Positions 52,614-60,681 of a stretch of DNA of 64,000 nucleotides are shown here, one piece after another; position 1 is the first letter of the stretch; every line of letters begins with the position of its first letter. The notes beneath the pieces are model-generated. The model was not told the DNA's origin and made no database searches. It was given only the letters and a program-made list of their open reading frames with translations. Location of the stretch: the NCBI RefSeq assembly GCF_039634785.1, contig NZ_JBBIAB010000001.1, positions 434,001 to 498,000 of the forward strand, given 5' to 3'. Both the position numbers and the translations under genes were made by a program. This stretch comes from Tistrella mobilis (GTDB lineage: Bacteria; Pseudomonadota; Alphaproteobacteria; Tistrellales; Tistrellaceae).

Positions 52614-53819
52614 ATGCATCATGATCTTCCGACCGTCGCGGCCAGCGGGTTTCGGACAGCCAGACTGGTTGACGCCTCTCTTGCCGACGGCCGCGGTGCC
52701 ACGGCACCGACGGCGGAGCGGCTGGACATTCTGCTGGCCCTCGACGATCTGGGCATCGATGCGGCGCTGATCGGTTATCCGGCAGCCCGGCCCGCCGATC
52801 TGGCGCTGCTGGAGGCCAGTCGCGCACGCTGTCGGCAGCTGACCCGCATGGTCTGCACCGCGCTTGCCGATGCGCCGGTCCTGGCGGATCTGCTGGGCCG
52901 GGGCGGGCCGACGGAAAACGGGCCGCCGATCGAGGTCGTGCTGGAATGCGGCACCGATCCGCGTCTGGCCGAGGGTGCGGATCCGGTGGCGCTGCTGACC
53001 GGTGCGATCATCCGTCTGGCACCCCGGGCACCCGTCTGGGTAGAGCTTGCGGCGATTGCTGCAGCCGCTCCCGAAATGCTGCGGAGCCTGGTTCATGCCG
53101 CTCTTGCGGCCGGCGCCCGGGGGCTGATCCTTGCCGATACCACCGGCCGGATGCTGCCGGCCGAGACGGCGGCCACGATCGGCATGTTGCGGGCGATCAC
53201 CGGCCCGACGATCCCGGTGATCGTGGCACCGGCCGACGATCTGGGCCTTGCCACCGCGAATGCGCTGGCCGGGCTTGCCGCCGGCGCCGATGGGGTGCTG
53301 GGCGCCATCGGCGGCTTGGGGGAGCGCGCCGGTCTGGTGCCGATCGAGGAGGTCGCGACCGCCATCCGCTACCGCCCGGATCACGTCCGACTGGATCACG
53401 CCATCGATCTCGCGGCCCTGGTCCGTACGGGCATGACGATCGCGGAAAGGCTTTCGGTCGATCTGGGGCGCAACAAGGCGCTGCTCGGCGACTATGTCTT
53501 CGGAACGGCTGCCGGGCTGCATCAGCACGGGCTGCTCAATCATCCGATCACTTACGAATATCTCGACCCGGCGGATTTCGGCCGCGAGCGGCGGATCCTG
53601 ATCGGTCGCCATTCGGGGCGTGCAGTGCTGCGCGCCCGGCTGACCGAGGCCGGGATCAATCTGGATCCGGCAGGGCTGGAGGCCGTCTATCAGGCGGTGA
53701 TGCGCAGCGCCGATCCCGAACGGTTCAACGACACGGCCGAGCTGGTCGCGCTCCACCGCCGGCTTTCGGCCGGGGATGCGGTGGCAGGCCCTGTCGCCCA
53801 CGTCAGTCAGGGGGCATGA
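52614..53819 (+). CDS. LeuA/homocitrate-synthase-like protein lacking catalytic residues
   Basis: 401-residue member of the DRE-TIM metallolyase superfamily. It aligns by eye along its length with 2-isopropylmalate/homocitrate synthases: GYPAARPADLALLEA, LILADTTGRMLPAETAA, GADGVLGAIGGLGERAGLVPIEEV and GLHQHGLLNHPITYEYLDP...IGRHSGR. Key residues are missing. The N-terminal motif normally DTTLRDGEQ reads DASLADGRG (Arg to Ala24), and the HxHND metal motif reads A205-P-A207-D-D. Metal-dependent Claisen condensation therefore looks impossible. It may be a pseudoenzyme, a binding partner or an enzyme of changed chemistry. AAGGGAG lies ten bases before the ATG; the longer open frame upstream covers the regulatory region. 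Overlaps the next gene by ATGA. Confidence 0.78.
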   Translation: MHHDLPTVAASGFRTARLVDASLADGRGATAPTAERLDILLALDDLGIDAALIGYPAARPADLALLEASRARCRQLTRMVCTALADAPVLADLLGRGGPTENGPPIEVVLECGTDPRLAEGADPVALLTGAIIRLAPRAPVWVELAAIAAAAPEMLRSLVHAALAAGARGLILADTTGRMLPAETAATIGMLRAITGPTIPVIVAPADDLGLATANALAGLAAGADGVLGAIGGLGERAGLVPIEEVATAIRYRPDHVRLDHAIDLAALVRTGMTIAERLSVDLGRNKALLGDYVFGTAAGLHQHGLLNHPITYEYLDPADFGRERRILIGRHSGRAVLRARLTEAGINLDPAGLEAVYQAVMRSADPERFNDTAELVALHRRLSAGDAVAGPVAHVSQGA

Positions 53820-54517
53820 GGACGATGGAAGTAGCGCTTGGCGTACCCGATGACGAGGTCGTCGACGATGCCGAGGTGGATCATGTGCTGGGGGTCATCC
53901 GCGGCGGCGGCCTGACCCTGCTCAAAGCCAATATCGGTTACGGGCTGATCGGCCATACCGAACGGTCGATCCGCCGGATGTACGAGGTGAAGGGTCGGCC
54001 GCTGACCAACCCCTGCATCACCATCGGCAGCATCGATGTGCTGCGTGACCTGGTGATCATGGAGGATCCCCGGCTGCTGGACTGGATCGCCGAGGTGTCG
54101 GAGATGACGACGCTGGCGGTGATCAACCGGCTCAACCCCGACAGCCGGCTGTTTGCAAAGCTGACGCCTCATGTCCGTCGGCAGTGCAGCGAGAACGGCA
54201 CGGTCGCGACCTTCATCCGGACCGGCGCGTTCATCGAACAGCTGGTCGAGAAGGCGCTGGCCGAAGACATCCTGCTGGTCGGATCCTCGGGCAACATCTC
54301 GTCCACGGGTAATCGCTATACCTTCGCCGACGTCCAGCCGCAGGTTCTGGAGGGCGTGGATTTCTGGCACGAGAAAGGTGACGCCAAGTATCTCAACGAC
54401 CAGAAACTGGCGACCAGCATCGTCAACCTGACCAACTTCACCTTCCGCCGCAAGGGCGTGAACCACGAGTACATCGCGGCCAGCCTCGACGCCTTCAGAT
54501 CGCGAACCGGCCTCTGA
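53816..54517 (+). CDS. Sua5/YciO/YrdC-like protein
   Basis: 233 residues with the YrdC fold. GGGLTLLKANIGYGLIGHTE corresponds to the nucleotide entry region, K59-G-R61-P with NP to the KxRP...NP motif, and VGSSGNISSTGNRYTF to the SxN loop. Sua5/YrdC enzymes make threonylcarbamoyl-AMP for tRNA t6A37, and related domains carbamoylate other substrates. Coupled to a LeuA-like gene and a diiron-oxidase-like gene, this copy is probably a specialised paralogue rather than the housekeeping TsaC. The C-terminal ~80 residues (FWHEKGDAKYLNDQKLATSI) are not standard for TsaC. Confidence 0.75.
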   Translation: MRTMEVALGVPDDEVVDDAEVDHVLGVIRGGGLTLLKANIGYGLIGHTERSIRRMYEVKGRPLTNPCITIGSIDVLRDLVIMEDPRLLDWIAEVSEMTTLAVINRLNPDSRLFAKLTPHVRRQCSENGTVATFIRTGAFIEQLVEKALAEDILLVGSSGNISSTGNRYTFADVQPQVLEGVDFWHEKGDAKYLNDQKLATSIVNLTNFTFRRKGVNHEYIAASLDAFRSRTGL

Positions 54518-54627
54518 GATCGGGCCGGTCTCTGACGTCGGTCGTGCGACGGCGACACGGGATGCAGTTTCCAGGGACATGGACAAGTCGGCCCGCCCGC
54601 GGCGGGCTTTCGGAAGGACGATGACGC

Positions 54628-55308
54628 ATGTCGGAATATTTTGAGGAGTTCGACCGGATCATCCAGGCCAACAAGTATTCACGCCACTCCTTCGTGAAGG
54701 AGATCGAGGCGGGCCGGGTGACGCGCGAACAGATGAAGCGCTGGGCGATCCAGAAGTATCATCAGGTCTATCTGCAGAACAGCTGCTACAGCGGCATTCA
54801 CGCAAACAGCTGGCACGAGGACGTCCGCGCCTTCGAAATGGAGCAGCTGATCGCCGAGGAAACCGCAATCGCCGATGGGTCGGACAGCCATTACAACCTG
54901 ATGAAGCGCTTCGCGCTGGCGCTCGGGGCGACCGAGGCCGAGATCCGGGAGACCCCGGTGGCGCCGGAAGTCTGGGATTTCGTGACCTATCTGGTCGGCC
55001 ACTGCCGGAACAATCATTTCGTCTATGGCATCCTGGCGATCTATGTGAACGAAAGCCAGACCTCGGAAAGCGCGATGAAGATGTATCGGGCGCTCAAATC
55101 CGGCTTCCAGCTGGATGATCGTGCGCTCGAATGGTTCACCGTTCATGGTGAAGCCGATATCGAGCATTCGTCGCACGCCAAGGATCTGATCGTGAAATAC
55201 GCCCACGAGGCGCCGAACTTCGAATGGCGCGGCCGGCAGGTGGTCGAGACGGGGTCGAAGATGTGGACCAAGCTCCACGACTTCTACTACGGCCTCGTCA
55301 CCGGCTGA
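54628..55308 (+). CDS. heme-oxygenase-like diiron oxidase (PqqC/TenA/CADD-like)
   Basis: 226-residue all-helical protein annotated in relatives as PqqC-like or TenA-like. Unlike PqqC and TenA it has a complete set of likely iron ligands: E77/E78, H88, E142, H173, D177 and H180, with the HxxxDxxH spacing of heme-oxygenase-like diiron oxidases such as CADD and UndA. These enzymes perform oxidative C-N/C-C chemistry in natural-product and cofactor pathways. AAGGA precedes the ATG; the gap to the yrdC-like gene is 110 bases with no visible terminator, so it probably belongs to the same transcript. Substrate unknown. Confidence 0.78.
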   Translation: MSEYFEEFDRIIQANKYSRHSFVKEIEAGRVTREQMKRWAIQKYHQVYLQNSCYSGIHANSWHEDVRAFEMEQLIAEETAIADGSDSHYNLMKRFALALGATEAEIRETPVAPEVWDFVTYLVGHCRNNHFVYGILAIYVNESQTSESAMKMYRALKSGFQLDDRALEWFTVHGEADIEHSSHAKDLIVKYAHEAPNFEWRGRQVVETGSKMWTKLHDFYYGLVTG

Positions 55309-55322
55309 GACCGGGCCGGGTT

Positions 55323-55358
55323 CCGCCGCGGCGGCGTCGGGGGAGGCCGCCGCGGCGG
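55323..55358. terminator. 13-bp hairpin between convergent genes
   Basis: Perfect arms 55323-55335 and 55346-55358 around a ten-base loop, between the diiron-oxidase-like gene and the ABC permease end (55370). Probably works in both directions. Confidence 0.6.
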
Positions 55359-55369
55359 ATGCCGGATCG

Positions 55370-56155
55370 TCAGGATGTCGCCGGGCTTTTGCCACGCCGC
55401 TTCATCGCCGCCATGGCCAGGGCGACCAGGATCGTGCCGACGATGAAGACGAAGGCCGCGGCGGCGATCGCCGGGCTGATGTTCTCGCGGATGGTCGAGA
55501 ACATCTGCCGGGCGAGGGTGCGCTGATTGGGTCCGGCGACGAACAGGGTGAGGACCACCTCGTCGAGCGAGGTGGCGAAGGCCAGCACCGCACCCGAGGC
55601 AACCCCGGGCATGGCCAGCGGCAGGGTCACCCGCCGGAAGACGGTGACCGGCGAGGCGCCCAGGCTGAGAGCGGCGAGTTCAACCCGCCGGTCGATGCCG
55701 GCGAGCGCACCGGTGACGCTGACCACCACGAAGGGGATCGCCACCACCGCATGGGCGACGATGACGCCCAGATAGCTGCTGGCGATGCCGAGCCGGACGA
55801 ACAGCACCTGCATGCCGACCCCCAGCACCACGGCAGGCACGACCATGGGCAGCAGGAACAGCGTCCGGGCGATGCCGGCGAAGGGCAGGCGGCGGTTGCG
55901 CAGACCGAGCGAGGCGGCGGTGCCGAGCACGGTGGCCAGCAGGGTCGCCCCGGTGCCGATGATCAGGCTGTTCACGATGGAGCGCTGCCAGACCGCCGCC
56001 GTCGCCAGTTCCTCGAACCAGCGGGTGGAGAATTCCGGGATCGGATAGGTCAGGAAGACGCTGGAGGTGAAGGCGAGCGGCAGGATCGCCACAAGCGGCG
56101 CCACCAGGAAGATCACCACCGCAAGCGCATAGAGCAGTTTGAATGCCTTGGGCAT
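55370..56155 (-). CDS. polyamine-type ABC transporter permease (PotC-like)
   Basis: Inner-membrane permease of 261 residues with six hydrophobic segments. The cytoplasmic EAA loop, which contacts the ATPase, is in ELAALSLGASPVTVFRRVTLPLAMPG. The first helix is KLLYALAVVIFLVAPLVAILP. It is the last gene of a four-gene importer (binding protein, ATPase, two permeases) transcribed on the minus strand and starts six bases after its partner permease. Confidence 0.92.
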   Translation of the reverse strand: MPKAFKLLYALAVVIFLVAPLVAILPLAFTSSVFLTYPIPEFSTRWFEELATAAVWQRSIVNSLIIGTGATLLATVLGTAASLGLRNRRLPFAGIARTLFLLPMVVPAVVLGVGMQVLFVRLGIASSYLGVIVAHAVVAIPFVVVSVTGALAGIDRRVELAALSLGASPVTVFRRVTLPLAMPGVASGAVLAFATSLDEVVLTLFVAGPNQRTLARQMFSTIRENISPAIAAAAFVFIVGTILVALAMAAMKRRGKSPATS

Positions 56156-56161
56156 GGGCTG

Positions 56162-57337
56162 TCAGCTCCTTCCCGTGGCAGGGTCGGCCGAAAGCCGGCC
56201 ATAGACCGCATAGAGCAGCAGGGTGACCACCAGCAGCACCAGGCCGAGCGCGCCGGCCATGCCCCAATTGGCTGAACCCGTGGCATAGAAGGCGATGACC
56301 GAGCTGATCATCTGGTCGCCGGGGCCGCCGATCAGGGCCGGGGTGATGTAGTAGCCGATGGCCGTCATGAACACGAGCAGCGCGCCCGAGGCGAGGCCGC
56401 GGAAGGCGAGCGGGAACACCACACGCAGGAAGGCCCGGAGCGGGTTGGCACCCAGAGAGGCTGCGGCCGGCACCAGGTTTCTGGGAATGGCGATCAGCAC
56501 GCTGTAGATCGGCAGCACCATGAAGGGCAGCAGGACGTGGGTCATGGCGATCACCACGCCCAGGCGGTTGAAGATCATCGGCACCGGCGCGCCGACGATG
56601 CCGAGGCCGAGCAGCAGATCGTTGATCAGCCCCTTTTCCTGCAGGATCACGAACCAGGCCGCAGTGCGCACCAGCAGAGAGGTCCAGAGCGGCAGCAGCA
56701 CGGCGGCGAGCAGCAGATTGCGCTTCCAGCCCTCGGCCGCCGCGATCAGCATGGCATATGGAAAGCCGATCAGGGCGCAGGCGATGGTCACCAGGGCGGC
56801 GATCCAGAAGGTGCGCAGCATGATCACCCGGTTGGCCGAAGCCTCGTCGGCCATCGACACCACCTCGCCCGCGGCGTCGCGCTTCAGATCGACGGCGGCG
56901 AGCAGGTGACGATCCGTATAGGGGGAAAGCGCGCCGGCGATCGCCTGCCAGTAGCGGGGTTGATCCCATCGGCGGTCGACCTCGGCCAGGTCGGCCGGCA
57001 TGTCGCCATCCTCGATCGCCCGGATCGTCTTCGACATCAGGGTGCGGAAGCCCGACTGGGCGCTGTTCAGCCGGCGGACCATGTCGCCGACCGCCTGGGT
57101 GTCGGTCGCCGCCGTCAGATCCTCGACGATGGCCGCCTTCATCTCGGGCGTCGGCGGCGACTGACGATCCCAGTCGGCGGCGACCTCGGCGGTGCGGGGC
57201 AGAATGCGCAGCACCGCCGGATCCGACACCGCCTGCGACATCATCGTGGCCAGCGGCCAGAGGAAGAAGATGCCCAGGAAAAGCAGCAGCGGCGCCAGCA
57301 GCAGCGCTGCGGCGCCCTTCGACCCGCCGCCGCTCAT
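56162..57337 (-). CDS. polyamine-type ABC transporter permease (PotB-like) with large periplasmic insertion
   Basis: 391 residues, about 100 more than E. coli PotB. The first helix (LLLAPLLLFLGIFFLWPLATMM) is followed by a polar segment of about 120 residues (about 35-155, rich in Asp/Ala/Arg) before the remaining helices begin at MLRTFWIAALVTIACALIGF. The insertion lies in what should be the first periplasmic loop. The EAA loop is in VPAAASLGANPLRAFLRVVFPLAF. Its ATG overlaps the ATPase gene by four bases. Confidence 0.9.
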   Translation of the reverse strand: MSGGGSKGAAALLLAPLLLFLGIFFLWPLATMMSQAVSDPAVLRILPRTAEVAADWDRQSPPTPEMKAAIVEDLTAATDTQAVGDMVRRLNSAQSGFRTLMSKTIRAIEDGDMPADLAEVDRRWDQPRYWQAIAGALSPYTDRHLLAAVDLKRDAAGEVVSMADEASANRVIMLRTFWIAALVTIACALIGFPYAMLIAAAEGWKRNLLLAAVLLPLWTSLLVRTAAWFVILQEKGLINDLLLGLGIVGAPVPMIFNRLGVVIAMTHVLLPFMVLPIYSVLIAIPRNLVPAAASLGANPLRAFLRVVFPLAFRGLASGALLVFMTAIGYYITPALIGGPGDQMISSVIAFYATGSANWGMAGALGLVLLVVTLLLYAVYGRLSADPATGRS

Positions 57338-58404
57338 GGGGCGATGACCCGGCAGTCGGCCGGGCGGAATTCGGCGAAAACCTCAGTTCCGGGCGCCCAT
57401 TCGCGCGATTTGCGGTCGAGCCGGACGGTGAAGCCATGCGCCCCGCCGTCCAGCTGCACCCTCAGATGGTCACCCTGATAGATGCAGTCGGCGACCCGGG
57501 CCGCCAGGCTGTTGCCGGTGCCGCCCGGGCGCTCCGCCAGCTCGATCCGTTCGGGGCGGATCGACAGCAGAACCTCCTGGCCGGGGACGACCGGTTCGGC
57601 GACCGCGGCGACGACATGGCCGCCGGCGGCCAGGGCGATGCGGGCCTCGGCCCCCGCGCTGTCTTCGACCCGGCCCTCGGCGAGATTGGTCTCGCCGATG
57701 AATTCGGCCACGAAGCGGGTGCGGGGTTCGTCGTAGATTTCGCGCGGCGAGCCGATCTGCTCGATCCGGCCGTGGTTGAACACCGCGATCCGGTCGGACA
57801 TCGTCAAGGCTTCGGACTGGTCATGGGTGACGAAGACGATGGTCAACCCCAGCCGGTTGTGCAGGGCGCGGATGTCGAGCTGCATCTGTTCGCGCAGCTG
57901 CTTGTCGAGCGCGCCCAGCGGCTCGTCCATCAGCACCACCCGGGGTTCGAAGACCAGCGCGCGGGCAAGGGCCACACGCTGCTGCTGTCCCCCGGAAAGC
58001 TGAGACGGTCTGCGATCGGCCAGCGCCGAGAGCTGGACCATGTCGAGCACCCGCGCCACCCGCTCGGCAATCTCGGCGCGGCCGGTGCCGCGCATCTGCA
58101 GCGGAAAGGCGATGTTCTCGCCCACGGTCATGTGGGGGAACAGGGCATAGCTCTGAAACACCACGCCCATATTGCGGCGATGGGGCGGCAGGTCGTTGAT
58201 CGGCTGACCGTCGAGCAGGATGGTGCCGGCCGTGGGGTTTTCGAAGCCGGCCAGCATCATGAGCAGGGTGGTCTTGCCCGAGCCGGATGGCCCGAGCAGG
58301 CTGACGAATTCTCCCTCGGCAATATCGAGGGTCAGGTCGTTGACGACCGTCAGGGCTCCGTACGACTTGCTGATGCCGTCGAAGCGGATGCGAACGTTTT
58401 CCAA
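57334..58404 (-). CDS. polyamine-type ABC transporter ATPase (PotA-like)
   Basis: 356-residue ATP-binding subunit. Walker A LLGPSGSGKTTLLMML, signature LSGGQQQRVALARALVF, Walker B VVLMDEPLGALD and the H-loop FVTHDQSEA are intact. A C-terminal TOBE-type regulatory domain (about 240-356) has LSIRPERIEL. The family imports polyamines, Fe3+, thiamine or 2-aminoethylphosphonate, so substrate remains open. Confidence 0.94.
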   Translation of the reverse strand: MENVRIRFDGISKSYGALTVVNDLTLDIAEGEFVSLLGPSGSGKTTLLMMLAGFENPTAGTILLDGQPINDLPPHRRNMGVVFQSYALFPHMTVGENIAFPLQMRGTGRAEIAERVARVLDMVQLSALADRRPSQLSGGQQQRVALARALVFEPRVVLMDEPLGALDKQLREQMQLDIRALHNRLGLTIVFVTHDQSEALTMSDRIAVFNHGRIEQIGSPREIYDEPRTRFVAEFIGETNLAEGRVEDSAGAEARIALAAGGHVVAAVAEPVVPGQEVLLSIRPERIELAERPGGTGNSLAARVADCIYQGDHLRVQLDGGAHGFTVRLDRKSREWAPGTEVFAEFRPADCRVIAP

Positions 58405-58516
58405 CAGCGTCCTCCAGCTCTGACCGGGTCGGCGCTGAGGCGGGCGAAGGATCGTGCGGGGGAACGATGCCGCGCCGGGCGGGTGTCGCCACCCGCCCCT
58501 CGCGCCGGTCGCGGGC

Positions 58517-59572
58517 TCAGCGCGCCAGCCAGGCGTTGAAGCGCCGGGTCAGTTCCTCGGAATTGTCGATCCAGAAATCGACGTCGAGCGGGATGGCATC
58601 GGCGATATTGGCCGGCGCCGTCGGCAGGTCGGCTGCGTATGTCGGATCGACCATGGCGGCCGCTTCCTTGTTCGGCAGACCATAGGCAATCGTCGCCGGC
58701 AGCTTGATCATGTTCTCGGGCGCGCTTGCGAAGGCGATGAAGTCCTGGCCGGCTGCCGCGTTTTCGGCACCCTTCAGAACCACCCAGCTGTCGATGGCAT
58801 AGATGCTGCCCGGCCAGACCACCTTGAACTGCTTGCCTTCGGCCTTGTTGATGGCGGTGATGCGCCCGTTATAGGCCGTCGTCATCGCCACCTCGCCCGA
58901 GGCGAGCAGCTGCAGCGGCTGGGCGCCGGCTTCCCACCAGACCAGGTTGGGCGAGAGCTCATCCAGCTTCTTGAAGGCGCGATCCACCCCTTCGGGCGTG
59001 CCGAGCACATCGTAGATCTCGTCCTTCGGGACGCCGTCGGCGAGCAGGGCGAATTCGAGCGTATACTTGGCGCCCTTGCGCAGGCCCCGCTTGCCCGGGA
59101 ACTTTTCGACATTCCAGAAATCGGCCCAGGTCTTGGGGCCGTCGGCGAGCTTCGCGCCGTCATAGGCGATGGCGGTGCTCCAGACGATGGCGCCCACGCC
59201 GCAATCGCTGCCCGACTGGGCCAGGAACTTGTCCTTGCCGCCGAGTTTCGCCCAGTCGATGGTCTCGTAAAGCCCGTCGGCGCAGCCCAGCGCCAGTTCC
59301 TCGGCCTCCACCTGAACCACGTCCCAGTTGGGCGCGCCGGCCTTCACCTTTGCCTGCAGCACGCCATAACCGCCATCCCACGATTCGTCCAGCAAGGGCT
59401 TGCCGGTCTTGGCGGCGAAGGGCTTGAAATAGATCTCGCGCTGCGCGTCCTGATAGTTTCCACCCCAGGAAACCACGGTCAGATCCCGGGCGAGTGCCGG
59501 TTGACTTGCGGCGATGCAGATGCCCGCCAGAAATACACCACCGGCCCCGATGTTCCGGAATACGCTCTTCAT
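58517..59572 (-). CDS. periplasmic substrate-binding protein of the polyamine-type ABC importer
   Basis: 351 residues with a signal peptide (about 1-28, GAGGVFLAGICIAASQPALA, cleavage before RDLTVVSWGG). The family 1 extracellular-binding pattern TVVSWGGNYQDAQREIYFKPFAAKTG and the later FWNVEKFPGKRGLRKGAKYTLEFALLADGV resemble spermidine/putrescine-binding PotD/PotF-like proteins. It is the first gene of the importer set. The facing diiron-oxidase-like operon could act on its substrate, but that is only a positional suggestion. Confidence 0.9.
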   Translation of the reverse strand: MKSVFRNIGAGGVFLAGICIAASQPALARDLTVVSWGGNYQDAQREIYFKPFAAKTGKPLLDESWDGGYGVLQAKVKAGAPNWDVVQVEAEELALGCADGLYETIDWAKLGGKDKFLAQSGSDCGVGAIVWSTAIAYDGAKLADGPKTWADFWNVEKFPGKRGLRKGAKYTLEFALLADGVPKDEIYDVLGTPEGVDRAFKKLDELSPNLVWWEAGAQPLQLLASGEVAMTTAYNGRITAINKAEGKQFKVVWPGSIYAIDSWVVLKGAENAAAGQDFIAFASAPENMIKLPATIAYGLPNKEAAAMVDPTYAADLPTAPANIADAIPLDVDFWIDNSEELTRRFNAWLAR

Positions 59573-59805
59573 AGGAACAGCCTCCCCTGGCTTCCCTGGT
59601 CTTGCCCCCTTCTCAGGATGTCCTCACACCAGAATCCCCAACGTCGTTGCGACGACTGTGAGTGCAGCCTGAGCGTCATAATTGCTGCATCTTTTCCGGC
59701 GCACCGCAACATCTTTTGATGGCATGTCGACGAGTGGACAGCCTGCCGCAGCGGTATGCAGAGGGGCCGGCACCGGCCGGGTCACCCTCCCGGCCGCTCT
59801 CCGGG

Positions 59806-60681
59806 TCACTCTCCGGAGGCGAGCAGACGGCCGTCGCGGCGGGCGGCGCGGGTCGCGCGGGTGAAGGCCACCGCTGCCATCACGACCAGCACGCCGTCCA
59901 GCGCGAAGGCCCATGCCAGATGGCGCCAGGGAATGGTGCCGTCGATCAGCACCTGACGCATGCCTTCGAAGATATGCGCGGAGGGCAGGACCCAGGCGAC
60001 CGGCTGCAGCCAGCCGGGCAGCACCTCGATCGGGTAATAGATACCCGAGATCGGCTGCAGCACGAAGATCGCCGCCCAGGCCAGCCCCTCGGCACCCAGC
60101 CCGACCCGGAGCAGCAGGCTGGCCACCATCAGCCCGATCGACCAGCCCATGATCATCAGCGCCGCCAGGAAGGGCAGCAATGGCCAGCCGAGGGTGAAAA
60201 TGTCGTAATGATAGAGCGGCCAGGCCAGCGCCGCCGCGGCCCCCGTGCCGATCGCGACCCTTATGCCCGCGACCGTCAGCATGGCGGCGATCATCTCCCA
60301 GGGGCGGAGCGGGCTGACGAAGAGGGTGGCGAGGTTGCGGGCCCAGATTTCTTCGAGCAGGGCGAGGTTGACGCCCAGCTGCGAGCGGTAGAGCACCTCC
60401 CAGAGCAGCAGGCCCGAAAGCAGGGTGCCGGCGGCCTGGGCCAGCCAGTCGGTGCGCTCGGTCAGGAAAAGGGTGATGAACCCCCAGAGCAGCATCTGCA
60501 TCGTCGGCCAGTAGACGATCTCGACCAGCCGGGCCCAGGAACTGAACAGCAGGCGCAGATGGCGCAGCACCAGCGCCTGGATGCGCTGCAGGGAAGCGGC
60601 GGTGCCGGTGAGCCGCTCGGGCGCCTCGCTCAACGCCGCCTCCATCGCGGCGGTGGGCGGCATCATCCGTTCGTGGTTCAT
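59806..60681 (-). CDS. ABC-2 type transporter permease
   Basis: 291-residue membrane protein with about six hydrophobic segments, including WPTMQMLLWGFITLFLTERT and YPIEVLPGWLQPVAWVLPSAH. This is the NodJ/DrrB-like exporter permease family. It overlaps the ATPase gene start region by four bases (ATPase 60678-61430), so the two make one exporter. Transported substrate unknown. The 233 bases between it and the binding-protein gene include two direct repeats CATCTTTT (59688-59695, 59710-59717). Confidence 0.88.
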   Translation of the reverse strand: MNHERMMPPTAAMEAALSEAPERLTGTAASLQRIQALVLRHLRLLFSSWARLVEIVYWPTMQMLLWGFITLFLTERTDWLAQAAGTLLSGLLLWEVLYRSQLGVNLALLEEIWARNLATLFVSPLRPWEMIAAMLTVAGIRVAIGTGAAAALAWPLYHYDIFTLGWPLLPFLAALMIMGWSIGLMVASLLLRVGLGAEGLAWAAIFVLQPISGIYYPIEVLPGWLQPVAWVLPSAHIFEGMRQVLIDGTIPWRHLAWAFALDGVLVVMAAVAFTRATRAARRDGRLLASGE

